Shown here piece after piece: positions 51,344 to 60,411 of a stretch of DNA of 64,000 nt. Below the pieces are notes generated by a model. The model saw nothing but the letters and a program-made list of their open reading frames with translations. It searched no databases and was not told the origin of the DNA. Source of the stretch: Petralouisia muris (GTDB lineage: Bacteria > Bacillota > Clostridia > Lachnospirales > Lachnospiraceae); assembly GCF_004793545.1 (NCBI RefSeq), contig NZ_SRYA01000019.1, forward strand, positions 1 to 64,000. The letters are read 5' to 3'. The first letter of the stretch is position 1. Each line of letters begins with the position of its first letter. Both the position numbers and the translations under genes were made by a program.

Positions 51344-52567
51344 TTACAATAAATGCGGCACAGGAAGATAGCGGGGGATTCCCTGATCAAAAGCAATCTT
51401 CGGCTGTCCCTGAACCAGCGGCTGCAGGTAGGGAAGAATTTCCGGGGTCACGTCGTTTCCGGCAGCATTTATAAATTCTTTTGGTACGGATTTTACCTGG
51501 TTGGCGATTTCACACACCGGGGAGGAGCCATAGGTAACCTGATAGGGCTGGCTGCCTGTACGCTGAATTGTTACCATCAGACCGGTCTTTCCCTGAGCGG
51601 CGCAAGAAACGCCGTGCCGCCCCTGGCAGAAGGATTCTTCCAGATCGGTGCGGGAAGCCATATGGGCGCCGCACCGCTGAAGGATGTTCAGCTCAATGGA
51701 ACGCACCTTTACATCCAGCCGCTCCTGCACCAGATATTCCAGTGTTTTTCCGGCGCCGCTTAACTGGCTGTGTCCGAAATTATCTACGGCGCCGGTGGAA
51801 GCGCTGATATAGTTTCCGTCTTTGTCACAGATTCCTTCAGAAACAGCAACAATTACGTTATTGTACTGTTCCAGAAGCCTGCCGACATCTTTTAGAAAAG
51901 CTTCTTTGTCAAAGGCCGATTCCGGCAAATAAATCAGATGGGGCGCAGCGCAATATTCATTCCGGGCCAGTACAGAGGCGGCGGTGAGCCATCCTGCGTC
52001 CCGCCCCATAATTTCCACAATGGTAACGCTTTTGGGAGTGTAAATTACAGTATCATGGAAAATCTCCAGAAATGAGGCCGCTACATATTTTGCGGCAGAA
52101 CCAAATCCCGGAGTGTGGTCTGTCACACACAGATCATTGTCAATGGTTTTGGGAATGCCGATCATACGGACGTTACTCTGTATTTTGGCGGCGTATGCGG
52201 AAAGCTTGTCCACGGTATCCATGGAGTCATTTCCGCCGATATAGAAAAACGCAGAAATTTCCATTTTTTCAAAAAAACGGAAAATAGTTTCATATGTGGC
52301 AATATCCTCCTCCATTTTGGGCAGCTTGTATCGGCAGGAGCCCAGATACATGGCGGGGGTTACTTTTAAAAGTTCGAGGTTTTCTTTTTGCCGGAAGGTT
52401 TCGGTCAAATCCAGAAAACGTTCTTCCAGAATTCCGGTAATTCCGTTGAGTGAGCCGTAAATATGATCATATTCAGGATGGTCAAGGACGCCCTGAATGA
52501 CTCCTGCAAGGCTGGCGTTGATGGCGGCGGTGGGACCGCCGGACTGGGCTACAATACAATTGTTCAT
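51344..52567 (-). CDS. 6-phosphofructokinase, probably PPi-dependent type
   Basis: A 407-residue phosphofructokinase: N-terminal IVAQSGGPTAAINASLAGVI, the phosphate-donor loop FFYIGGNDSMDTVDKLSAYA, the substrate loop IPKTIDNDLCVTDHTPGFGS, and VEIMGRDAGWLTAASVLARN. In ATP enzymes the donor loop is GGDGS; GGNDS, with Asp in place of Gly, is a sign of pyrophosphate dependence. It would phosphorylate fructose 6-phosphate reversibly. The gene is monocistronic with a ribosome site AAAAAAGGAG upstream. Confidence 0.9.
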   Translation of the reverse strand: MNNCIVAQSGGPTAAINASLAGVIQGVLDHPEYDHIYGSLNGITGILEERFLDLTETFRQKENLELLKVTPAMYLGSCRYKLPKMEEDIATYETIFRFFEKMEISAFFYIGGNDSMDTVDKLSAYAAKIQSNVRMIGIPKTIDNDLCVTDHTPGFGSAAKYVAASFLEIFHDTVIYTPKSVTIVEIMGRDAGWLTAASVLARNEYCAAPHLIYLPESAFDKEAFLKDVGRLLEQYNNVIVAVSEGICDKDGNYISASTGAVDNFGHSQLSGAGKTLEYLVQERLDVKVRSIELNILQRCGAHMASRTDLEESFCQGRHGVSCAAQGKTGLMVTIQRTGSQPYQVTYGSSPVCEIANQVKSVPKEFINAAGNDVTPEILPYLQPLVQGQPKIAFDQGIPRYLPVPHLL

Positions 52568-52818
52568 TTCAATTCTCCTTTTTTAATAGTATATGGTAAT
52601 TCTATAATAGATCTGCGGAAATGGCAAATACGTTTTTGTTTGAAAAATAGGATCATTTTATCGTTTGGTAAACTTTTGTCTGGGTAAAACAATAAGACGA
52701 CGCAGATTGGAAAATATAACTTACCTTGCTGACCTCGACAGGCACAGGGTATGATGCCTAAAAGAAGAAGACACCTTAGAATGGACAGAACAGCAAAATA
52801 GCTTCAGAGCATACCGGA

Positions 52819-52865
52819 TTGACAAAATTATGTCTAGAAAATATAATTAAACCATAGGTTTAATT
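52819..52865 (+). promoter_or_regulatory. Promoter and TetR operator
   Basis: TTGACA (52819-52824) and TATAAT (52842-52847) are perfect and 17 bases apart. Overlapping the -10, AATTAAACC-ata-GGTTTAATT (52845-52865) is a perfect 9-bp inverted repeat. This arrangement indicates autorepression by the TetR protein encoded 20 bases downstream. The rest of the 317-base gap (52568-52818) holds no gene. Confidence 0.8.
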
Positions 52866-52884
52866 GTTGAAAGGAGAAAAACAT

Positions 52885-53532
52885 ATGGCTCGCAGAAAAA
52901 AAGAACCCAAAAGCGTACATAGAGAAAATATTGCAGCCGCCGCGTCTGCATTGTTTATGGAGAAAGGGATTACGGCAACTTCCATGAATGATATAGCAAA
53001 AGTGGCCGGATATAGTAAAGCAACATTATATGTGTACTTTGAGAACAAGGAGGAAATTATTGGCTTTTTAGTATTAGACAGCATGAAAAAGCTTTGCAGT
53101 TATATCACTTCTGCGTTGGAGCGGCAGGAGGAAACAAAGACGAGATATGATTTGATTTGCCGGGGATTAGTTCTATACCAAGAAGAATTTCCTTTTTATT
53201 TCAGAATGGCGTTAGATAAAATAAACATTGATTTTGAAAGCCAGAACTATTTGCCTGAAGAAAAAGAAACCTATCAAATCGGGGAAGAAATAAATGAAAA
53301 AATAAAGGATTTTATAGTGAGTGGCATGAAAAAAGGCGATTTGCGTGATGATATAAAAATCATGCCGGCTATTTTTCATTTTTGGGGCATGCTGTCAGGA
53401 CTTATCCAGTTAGCTGCAAATAAAGAAGAATATATTGAAAAAACAATGCACTTATCTAAAATTGAATTTTTAGAGTACGGTTTTGATATGTTGTACCGTT
53501 CAATTGAAAAGGAAGGAGTGAACTTACCATGA
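52885..53532 (+). CDS. TetR/AcrR-family regulator
   Basis: A 215-residue repressor with an N-terminal helix-turn-helix (NIAAAASALFMEKGITATSM, NDIAKVAGYSKATLYVYFEN) and an all-helical ligand-binding domain. AAAGGAGAAAAAC sets the start. It overlaps the start of a degraded flavodoxin-type reductase gene by four bases and is followed by an FMN-binding gene, so its natural targets may be those redox genes. The ligand is unknown. Confidence 0.9.
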   Translation: MARRKKEPKSVHRENIAAAASALFMEKGITATSMNDIAKVAGYSKATLYVYFENKEEIIGFLVLDSMKKLCSYITSALERQEETKTRYDLICRGLVLYQEEFPFYFRMALDKINIDFESQNYLPEEKETYQIGEEINEKIKDFIVSGMKKGDLRDDIKIMPAIFHFWGMLSGLIQLAANKEEYIEKTMHLSKIEFLEYGFDMLYRSIEKEGVNLP

Positions 53533-53905
53533 ACAAGATTTATGTATGCCAAATAGTTCTTCTTGCGGCTCCAATTTATTGGGCGAATGTTCCTGCTTCT
53601 GTAAAAAACTTATTTGACCGCTTATTAGGAACGGCCATGGAAGAAACAAGCACTTTCCCCAAGCCGCACCTGCAAGGGAAAAAATATATGATTTTGACTT
53701 CCTGCAATACTCCCTTTCCTTTTTCTTGGATATCAGGACAAAGTAAAGGGGCAATCGCAATATGGATGAATTCTTTAAGACGGCAGGAATGAAACCAATA
53801 GGAAAAGTTGTTTATGCAGGCGCAGCTTCTAAAAAAGAGCTGCCAAAGCGGATAGCCAGAAAGATTGAGAGGCATTTGAAATCAGAATATGCAAAAAGAG
53901 AATAA
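53529..53905 (+). pseudogene. NADPH-dependent FMN reductase/flavodoxin-like protein, deleted and frameshifted
   Basis: The frame starts MNKIYVCQ and jumps at once to IVLLAAPIYWANVPASVKNL, which in intact reductases is about residue 70, so the N-terminal flavin-binding loop is deleted. It continues FDRLLGTAMEETSTFPKPHL and GKKYMILTSCNTPFPFSW. Near 53755 a frameshift moves it into the frame NMDEFFKTAGMKPIGKVVYA, ending KSEYAKRE. Both lesions make it inactive. It begins by 4-base overlap with the TetR gene. Confidence 0.8.
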
Positions 53906-53946
53906 ATTCAGTTATTATCGTAGTTCTTTTCCATGCTGCGTTCATT

Positions 53947-54390
53947 TTGGGAGCAGTTTACCTAAAAAAAGTTGCTGAGTATAAACGAGTCGTAAAGGAA
54001 ACTGCTTTTGATGAAATTGATGTTGCCAATGTTTCCGATGGAATTAATATTGGAGAGTATGATGTGAATTTTATATATGCCAAAGTGAAAGTTACTGTGG
54101 AAAATGGAAAAATTGTAAGTGTTAACATTTTGGAGCATAGGCATGAGCGTGGCAAAGCTGCAGAAACCGTCATAGAAAAAATAATTGAGGAACAGAAGAT
54201 AGATGTTGATGCAATCTCTGGTGCGACGAATTCGAGCATTGTCATTAAAAAAGCTGTTGAAAATGCGCTCATAGGAGAATTAAGCGCTCAAAACACAGCA
54301 GTGGATGATAGCTGTGGGTCTGATAGTGATAATGGAAGGCTTCGCCCTCCTGTTTGCTGTAAGTATGGAGTGAGGTTGAGTCAAGATTAA
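53947..54390 (+). CDS. FMN-binding domain protein (start uncertain)
   Basis: The domain KVTVENGKIVSVNILEHRHE, then KIDVDAISGATNSSIVIKKA, is an FMN_bind domain; SGATNSS is the flavinylation-type motif where ApbE links FMN to Thr or Ser. The open frame extends upstream to about 53902 and encodes a hydrophobic signal anchor (INSVIIVVLFHAAFILGAVY), but no good start codon or ribosome site is found there. It is therefore either translated from a non-ATG start (TTG at 53947) or has lost its start. The C-terminal 30 residues look non-homologous. Related extracytoplasmic electron-transfer proteins are anchored outside the membrane. Confidence 0.6.
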   Translation: MGAVYLKKVAEYKRVVKETAFDEIDVANVSDGINIGEYDVNFIYAKVKVTVENGKIVSVNILEHRHERGKAAETVIEKIIEEQKIDVDAISGATNSSIVIKKAVENALIGELSAQNTAVDDSCGSDSDNGRLRPPVCCKYGVRLSQD

Positions 54391-54456
54391 AAACCAGGAA
54401 TACTCATTGTTGCCCTTGCTAATTTGATTTATCAGATTTGCAAGGGAAAAAGAAAT

Positions 54457-54490
54457 AGCCGCCACTATTCACAATAGTGACGGCTTGTCT
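54457..54490 (+). terminator. Rho-independent terminator
   Basis: AGCCGcCACTATT (54457-54469) pairs with AATAGTGaCGGCT (54473-54485), one mismatch, followed by TGTCTCTT. It ends the TetR/redox gene set and insulates spo0A. Confidence 0.75.
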
Positions 54491-54628
54491 CTTATGAGGT
54501 AAAAAGTTATTGTTCGGGCAGAGCCGCTTTCTGTGTGAAACAGGAAATCATTTGCTCTGGGTGGCGTAACTCTGTCACGAAAATGTTTTCGGCAGAGAGT
54601 TTTGATTATTCAAATTTCTAAAAAGAAA

Positions 54629-54795
54629 CGACAAATTTCGACAAAATATACAATTATACAATATGTATGATAGAATCACTATGACAAAAGGACTATAATA
54701 CGACAAAGATCGCGCTGGTACGATGGTACTTCAAATACTTTGTCGAAAGTCGGGGAAATCTTTTCATTGAAGGAATAATTAATTGAGGATATAAT
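54629..54795 (+). promoter_or_regulatory. spo0A promoter region with 0A boxes
   Basis: TTTGTCGAA, the Spo0A box, occurs at 54739-54747 and in reverse (TTCGACAAA) at 54637-54645; partial boxes CGACAAA lie at 54629 and 54701. TTGAAG (54767-54772) and TATAAT (54790-54795), 17 bases apart, form a promoter just downstream of the second box. The 460-base gap contains no gene. Autoregulation of spo0A through these boxes is the expected logic. Confidence 0.65.
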
Positions 54796-54850
54796 ACAAA
54801 TAGTTGCCTTTTATGAGGGTTTATTATGAAAATCAACAGGAGGATGTAAC

Positions 54851-55651
54851 GTGGAAAAATTAAATGTGGCAATTGCAGATGACAATGAGAGAATGTTGAG
54901 AGAATTGGGGGATATTGTAAGAAGTGATGAAGAGCTTCAGGTAGTTGGAACGGCGAAAGATGGAGAAGAAGCATACGAAATGATAAAAAAGAAAGAGCCG
55001 GATGTGGTGCTTTTGGATATTGTAATGCCGAAACTGGATGGTTTGACAGTGATGGATAAAATCAGAAATGACAAAAATATGAAAAAGCACCCGGCATTCA
55101 TCATGATATCAGCAATCGGGCAGGAAAAAATCACGGAAGACGCATTTTCATTGGGAGCAGATTACTACATTATGAAACCGTTTGACAACGATGTGGTGTT
55201 GAACCGGATTAAGCACGTTAGGAATGCAGAAGTGCATAAAGGCAGCGAAGTACGTAAGGTCAATGCATATGAGCGGAAACAAGAGCTGGAGGAGCGGAAT
55301 TTAGAGAGTGATGTGACAAATATCATTCATGAAATCGGAGTGCCGGCCCATATCAAAGGCTATCAATATTTAAGAGAAGCAATTATCATGTCCGTGCGGG
55401 ATATGGAAATGCTCAATTCCATTACAAAAATACTCTATCCTGGGATAGCAAAGAAATATCAGACCACTCCCAGCCGGGTAGAGCGCGCCATCCGCCATGC
55501 CATTGAAGTGGCCTGGAGCAGGGGAAAAATGGATACCATTGACGAATTATTCGGCTATACCATCCATAATGGAAAGGGAAAACCTACAAATTCTGAATTT
55601 ATAGCTTTAATTGCGGACAAAATTCGGTTAGAATATAAGTTGAGAGAATAA
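54851..55651 (+). CDS. spo0A: Sporulation master regulator Spo0A
   Basis: A 266-residue response regulator. The receiver domain has [15 protein letters not shown], phospho-acceptor Asp in [14 protein letters not shown], and the Lys in IMKPFDN. The C-terminal effector domain carries the strongly conserved [20 protein letters not shown], then YQYLREAI, and the recognition helix [20 protein letters not shown]. This combination is diagnostic. AGGAGGATGTAAC precedes the start. In most clostridia spoIVB lies directly upstream; here the upstream neighbour is the TetR island. Confidence 0.95.
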   Translation: MEKLNVAIADDNERMLRELGDIVRSDEELQVVGTAKDGEEAYEMIKKKEPDVVLLDIVMPKLDGLTVMDKIRNDKNMKKHPAFIMISAIGQEKITEDAFSLGADYYIMKPFDNDVVLNRIKHVRNAEVHKGSEVRKVNAYERKQELEERNLESDVTNIIHEIGVPAHIKGYQYLREAIIMSVRDMEMLNSITKILYPGIAKKYQTTPSRVERAIRHAIEVAWSRGKMDTIDELFGYTIHNGKGKPTNSEFIALIADKIRLEYKLRE

Positions 55652-55667
55652 GTAGGAGGTTTTTTAC

Positions 55668-57104
55668 ATGAAGAGAATACTCTTTGCAGCATCCGAGGGA
55701 AATCCCTTTATAAAAACAGGAGGATTGGCAGATGTTGTCGGTGCTCTGCCAAAGTATCTGGATAAAGAGAAATTCGACGTGAGAGTTTTTCTGCCTAAGT
55801 ACCTGTGTATTTCGGAAGACTGCAGACAAAAAATGAAATACGTAACAGAAATTTATGCTGACATGCCAAGAGAGAAAGAGTACATAGGAATTTATGAGGC
55901 GAAAATAGAAGGAATTCATTACTATTTTATTGATAATGAACATTATTTTGCCGGAAACAGCCCCTATAATCAAATTTTTGAAGACGTCAATAAGTTTGCA
56001 TTTTATTGCAGAGCAGTATTGACTTGTCTGCCGGAACTGGGATTTTGCCCGGACATTATACATTGTCATGACTGGCAGGCGGCCCTGATACCAGTATTTC
56101 TGGACGCATTCTATCGGGAAAATCCTTTTTATCGGAATATACAGACAATAATGACGATTCATAATCAGAAATTTCAGGGCAGATGGCGGATTGACGATAT
56201 TGAAAATTGCAGGGATCTGCCGGCAAGTTATCGCTATGGAGCCATGGAAGCCTATGGAGAGACAAATTTCCTGAAGGCAGGAATTCTCCATGCAGATCGG
56301 GTGACTACTGTCAGTGAAACTTATGCAAAGGAAATTCAGGACCCGACTGGAGGGGAAGGCTTGGACGGCGTAATGCGGGAAGTGTCCGGTAAGTTGTCCG
56401 GCATTGTCAATGGGATCGATACAGAAGAATACGATCCCATGACAGATCCTGAAATTGCAGTGAATTTTAATCAAAAAACCATTGCAAAGAAGAAGAAAAA
56501 TAAGGAAGCGCTGCAGGCTGCACTGAGGCTTCGGAAGGATTCCTCCGCCATGGTGCTGGGCATAGTTTCCAGGCTGACTCAGCAGAAAGGTTTTGATCTG
56601 GTAAGGTCAGTGATGGAAGAGATGTTAAATACCCTGAATATACAGATAGTCGTGTTGGGAACCGGAGAAGAACAGTTCCAGGATTTTTTCAGGCATTTTG
56701 ACTGGAAATATCCCGATCGTGTGTCTGCAACCATAGGCTACAGCGAGGAGATAGCCCATATGATTTACGGAGGGGCCGATGCTTTTTTGATGCCTTCCCA
56801 GTTTGAACCCTGCGGGCTGAGTCAGCTTATCAGCATGCGTTATGGTACGATTCCCATCGTACGGGAGACGGGAGGATTGAAGGATACGGTGGAGCCTTAC
56901 AATGGAATCTGGCATACCGGCAACGGATTTAGTTTTGCAAATTATCATGCAGGAGAGATGCTGATGATTGTCCGGTATGCCTACGATATTTTCTGCAATC
57001 ATCCCAAGGACTGGCGTGGAATGATGAAACGCTGCATGGAAATGGACAATTCCTGGCAGAACTCTGCAAAGAAATACGAAAAACTCTATCAGGAACTTTC
57101 GTAA
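55668..57104 (+). CDS. glgA: Glycogen synthase (GT5)
   Basis: A 478-residue ADP-glucose-dependent glycogen synthase. The ADP-glucose site KTGGLADVVGALPKYL (KxGGL) is at residue 15; HCHDWQAALIP, TIHNQKFQGRW, and GLDGVM follow; the C-terminal GT-B half has GIVSRLTQQKGFDL and the catalytic Glu region FLMPSQFEPCGLSQLISMRY. It starts 16 bases after spo0A with TAGGAGGTTTTTTAC, so it may be on the same transcript. Glycogen accumulates before sporulation in clostridia. It converges with the DUF5688 gene, overlapping by 16 bases. Confidence 0.95.
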   Translation: MKRILFAASEGNPFIKTGGLADVVGALPKYLDKEKFDVRVFLPKYLCISEDCRQKMKYVTEIYADMPREKEYIGIYEAKIEGIHYYFIDNEHYFAGNSPYNQIFEDVNKFAFYCRAVLTCLPELGFCPDIIHCHDWQAALIPVFLDAFYRENPFYRNIQTIMTIHNQKFQGRWRIDDIENCRDLPASYRYGAMEAYGETNFLKAGILHADRVTTVSETYAKEIQDPTGGEGLDGVMREVSGKLSGIVNGIDTEEYDPMTDPEIAVNFNQKTIAKKKKNKEALQAALRLRKDSSAMVLGIVSRLTQQKGFDLVRSVMEEMLNTLNIQIVVLGTGEEQFQDFFRHFDWKYPDRVSATIGYSEEIAHMIYGGADAFLMPSQFEPCGLSQLISMRYGTIPIVRETGGLKDTVEPYNGIWHTGNGFSFANYHAGEMLMIVRYAYDIFCNHPKDWRGMMKRCMEMDNSWQNSAKKYEKLYQELS

Positions 57105-58009
57105 AGGGAAATCTGGCCGGTACGTTTGTCATAGTAATAGACGCAGTCGGAAAGCACTTCTTCCGGGGCTACTTCTGTCATGTTGATTTCGCGGACCAGA
57201 CGGGGCAGTTCTTCTGGATCTCCGGCAGCAAAAGCCGGTATGGCAATCACTTCATGAACACTGCTGGGAAGGATGTAAAAACTGTCCTTTAAGTGTTCTG
57301 CCACCTGCTTTAATTCATTTTGATAAAGGATACAGCAGGCGCCGTTCAGGCGTCTTCTGTTGGTAATCACATACATGGGGACGATTTGGGAATGAAGAGT
57401 GTCCCAGGCGGTGCTGCGTTCTGGTGCAGGAAGCAGATCTAATGCAGGCAGTACCAGATCTGCCAGTGAATCACAGCAAAAGGAGAGCAGGACAGGAGTG
57501 TTTTTGCGGGCAAGAGTCCAAAGCTCATCCTCAGAAATGTTCCAGTATTCCAGATGTTCATTGCGGATAGGGATAGAAGTGTTTTTACAGGGGCCGTCCT
57601 GTATCAGGCAGTAAAATACAATAGCGAGATCCAGATAGGGAATATGGGGAACTTCTTTCAGGAGTTCCCTGTTTCGTTCATAATGGATTAATTTATAGAC
57701 AATGCGGGAACGGATCTTGTCAAAGCAGGTAAAAAATGAAGTGTCGATATAAGGAATACTGCAATGCTCATAATAGTATCGGAGAATCTGATTCTGAAGG
57801 GCAGGAAATGAAGTTCCTTCCAGATATCTGGAAAAATAAGAATTCAGGTAAATGGTGGGCGAGACATTGCTGCCTGGTTCCAGAATCGTAAGACCATCCA
57901 ACAGGATGTGATTGTTATGGGAAAACTGACGGATCGAAATGTGTGTGCCTGCCGGAAACAGTTCCGTCAGATTGTCTGTCAGTTTTTGTTTAAATTCTTC
58001 GTAAGTCAT
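57089..58009 (-). CDS. DUF5688-family protein
   Basis: A 306-residue protein starting MTYEEFKQKLTDNLTELFPA after CCAGGAGGTAAT. Conserved segments are ILEPGSNVSPTIYLNSYF, RIVYKLIHYERNRELLKEVP, and the C-terminal IAIPAFAAGDPEELPRLVRE and DCVYYYDKRTGQISLYE. It matches the DUF5688 family, frequent in Lachnospiraceae and without known function; phage or stress associations are not evident here. Its 3' end overlaps glgA by 16 bases on the opposite strand. Confidence 0.8.
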   Translation of the reverse strand: MTYEEFKQKLTDNLTELFPAGTHISIRQFSHNNHILLDGLTILEPGSNVSPTIYLNSYFSRYLEGTSFPALQNQILRYYYEHCSIPYIDTSFFTCFDKIRSRIVYKLIHYERNRELLKEVPHIPYLDLAIVFYCLIQDGPCKNTSIPIRNEHLEYWNISEDELWTLARKNTPVLLSFCCDSLADLVLPALDLLPAPERSTAWDTLHSQIVPMYVITNRRRLNGACCILYQNELKQVAEHLKDSFYILPSSVHEVIAIPAFAAGDPEELPRLVREINMTEVAPEEVLSDCVYYYDKRTGQISLYESS

Positions 58010-58203
58010 ATTACCTCCTGGCTGTGCTGGCAGTTGGGAGGTATTCACACGAAAATATGTGTGTTTTTTACTGTAACATGGACAGGCGGAAAAAGCAAGA
58101 ATTTTTTTAAGATGCGGGATAAAAAATTTATGAGACCTGTCCCGAAGGGACGGGTGAGTAAAAGGTTTGTTACAAAATGGTAGGCAGTTTGCGAAGTTTT
58201 TTA

Positions 58204-58231
58204 TTGACAAATGTCAATTGACATGTATAAT
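58204..58231 (+). promoter_or_regulatory. opp promoter with palindromic operator
   Basis: TTGACA (58204-58209) and TATAAT (58226-58231) are perfect with a 16-base spacer. The spacer is filled by ATGTCAATTGACAT (58211-58224), a perfect 14-bp palindrome, so a dimeric regulator could block the promoter directly. The remaining gap between DUF5688 and oppB (58010-58360) has no gene; a small hairpin CCTGTCCCgaaGGGACGGG lies near 58136. Confidence 0.7.
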
Positions 58232-58360
58232 GTAATTATGTTTTTTTATAAAATTTTAGAAGATTAAAGTGGTGCAATATAAAACAAGTACACTATCATT
58301 ATGCATGTTTCTTTGATCTTTGAAATCAAAATCAAAATACAGAAGGTAGGAGAGAAGAAA

Positions 58361-59272
58361 GTGGCGAAGTATATTGGAAAACGATTAGTGCTGGCAATTG
58401 TCTCTATTCTTATTGTCAGTGCCATTACATTCTTTGTAATGAATGCTATTCCAGGAGGCCCCTTCAATAAAGAGAAGGCCACCAGTGCAGAAGCGCAGAA
58501 AGTGTTGGAAGAGAGGTATAATCTGGACAAACCTATCGGAGAGCAATATGTGCTTTATCTGAATAATTTGTTACATGGAGACTGGGGGGTATCCCTACAT
58601 AACGGACGTGATATCTGGGATGAAATTGCGATGCGTTTCCAGGTGTCAGCCAAGTTAGGCGGCATGGCTGCGGCAGTTGCCATTGTGATTGGACTGGTGC
58701 TTGGCAGTATTGCAGCCCTTACTCGTAACAAGTTGCCAGATCGGCTTATTATCTTTTTTACAACCCTGGGGACAGCGATGCCATCTTTTGTGCTGGCGAC
58801 TTTGCTTCTTCTGGTGTTCTGTCTGAAGCTGGGATGGTTTCCGGTATGGTCCTCCAGCAATCCGAATTATGTTCTGCCGATTATCGCATTGAGCGTCTAT
58901 CCTATGGCTTATATTACACGTTTAACGAAAACAAGTATGCTGGATGCCTTGAATCAGGATTATGTCCGCACTGCAAAGGCAAAGGGAGTTCCAGGCTGGA
59001 AAGTAATTTTTAAGCATGCCCTTCGTAATGCGCTGGTTCCTGTTGTCACCTATATAGGACCTATGGTTGCATATATTCTGACCGGTTCCATGGTAGTGGA
59101 AAATATTTTTACCATTGGAGGACTTGGATCTACATTTGTAACAAGCATTGTAAACCGTGATTATACAATGATTATGGCGGTTACGCTGTTTCTTGCCATA
59201 TTGATGGTTGTTGCAAATTTATTGACGGATATTGCTTATAAGATGATTGATCCGAGAATCACATTTGAATAA
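58361..59272 (+). CDS. oppB: Oligopeptide ABC transporter permease OppB
   Basis: A 303-residue permease with six helices. N-terminal YIGKRLVLAIVSILIVSAIT is the first helix of DppB/OppB proteins; the EAA loop reads DYVRTAKAKGVPGWKVIFKH. The start is GTG at 58361 after TAGGAGAGAAGAAA; the in-frame ATG at 58301 lies in the leader. It is the first gene of oppBCDFA. It pairs with OppC to form the channel for oligopeptides. Confidence 0.93.
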   Translation: MAKYIGKRLVLAIVSILIVSAITFFVMNAIPGGPFNKEKATSAEAQKVLEERYNLDKPIGEQYVLYLNNLLHGDWGVSLHNGRDIWDEIAMRFQVSAKLGGMAAAVAIVIGLVLGSIAALTRNKLPDRLIIFFTTLGTAMPSFVLATLLLLVFCLKLGWFPVWSSSNPNYVLPIIALSVYPMAYITRLTKTSMLDALNQDYVRTAKAKGVPGWKVIFKHALRNALVPVVTYIGPMVAYILTGSMVVENIFTIGGLGSTFVTSIVNRDYTMIMAVTLFLAILMVVANLLTDIAYKMIDPRITFE

Positions 59273-59306
59273 AAATGAGAGAAGGACAGAAAGGACGATA
59301 GAGAGT

Positions 59307-60395
59307 ATGCTGGAGAATCAGGAGTTGAAGAAAAAGCAGCTCTTTTCCGCACAGGTGGATTTGAGTAAATTTAATGATAAGAATTTTGAACAGGCAACAG
59401 ATGATGAAAAGAAGCAGCAGGACGTTATGGGAGAATCTACCACCTTTTTTAAGGACGGTATGAGACGTCTGCGCAAAAATCCCCTTGCTATGGGAAGTAT
59501 TGTAGTATTGGTTCTGATTATTGCGACGATTATCATTGCGCCGATGATTGTGCCCTATAAGTATTCCCAGATTATTTCGGTAAATGGAGTCAGGGACAAG
59601 ACAGCGGCAAACCTGGGGCCTTTTGAGTATTCCAAGCTGGAAACCAAGTATATGGAAGAGACAGGAGAGAAGCTGTTTCCCCATATTTTCGGAACAGACA
59701 GTTTGAGCAGAGATTACTTTATCCGTGTGATTTACGGAACAAGGGTCAGCCTTTCCGTAGGCGTTGTGGCTTCCATTATGGTATTGATTATCGGTTTGCT
59801 GTATGGCTCTATTGCAGGATATTTCGGTGGAACGCTGGATCTTGTGATGATGCGTATAGTGGATATTATTTATTCCCTGCCGGATATGCTGATTATTATT
59901 CTGCTTTCGGTGGTGCTGAATGAAACTTTGAAGCCTTTGATTGAAGGGACTTCCCTGCAGGCTTTGGGAACAAATATGATTTCAATTTTCATTGTGTTTG
60001 GATTGCTGTACTGGGTGAGTATGGCCCGTCTGATCCGGGGGCAAATTCTTACCATTAAGAATAATGAATATGTACTGGCTGCCAGGTGTATCGGTACGAA
60101 GAACAGCAGGATTCTGCGCAGGCATATTTTACCCAACTGTTTGTCTGTTATTATCATTACTACTGCATTGCAGGTGCCCAGCGCAATTTTTACAGAGAGT
60201 TACTTAAGCTTCCTGGGTCTTGGAGTATCAGATCCGCTGACTTCTCTGGGAAGTCTGGCGAATGATGCCAGGGCAGGTATGCAGTCTTATCCTCTGCGGC
60301 TTGTGATTCCTGCAATTGCAATTTGTCTGATTGTGTTGGCGTTGAATTTACTGGGCGATGGTCTTCGTGATGCATTCGACTCTAAATTGAAATAA
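59307..60395 (+). CDS. oppC: Oligopeptide ABC transporter permease OppC
   Basis: A 362-residue permease with an unusually long charged N-terminus (about 60 residues, KKKQLFSAQVDLSKF and FKDGMRRLRKNPLAMG) before six helices. The OppC-type N domain GTDSLSRDYFIRVIYGTRVS and the EAA loop NEYVLAARCIGTKNSRILRR are present. The start at MLENQELK is chosen for AAAGGACGATAGAGAG; an earlier ATG exists within the oppB end. Partner of OppB. Confidence 0.9.
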   Translation: MLENQELKKKQLFSAQVDLSKFNDKNFEQATDDEKKQQDVMGESTTFFKDGMRRLRKNPLAMGSIVVLVLIIATIIIAPMIVPYKYSQIISVNGVRDKTAANLGPFEYSKLETKYMEETGEKLFPHIFGTDSLSRDYFIRVIYGTRVSLSVGVVASIMVLIIGLLYGSIAGYFGGTLDLVMMRIVDIIYSLPDMLIIILLSVVLNETLKPLIEGTSLQALGTNMISIFIVFGLLYWVSMARLIRGQILTIKNNEYVLAARCIGTKNSRILRRHILPNCLSVIIITTALQVPSAIFTESYLSFLGLGVSDPLTSLGSLANDARAGMQSYPLRLVIPAIAICLIVLALNLLGDGLRDAFDSKLK

Positions 60396-60411
60396 ATAAG
60401 GAGATAAGCAT

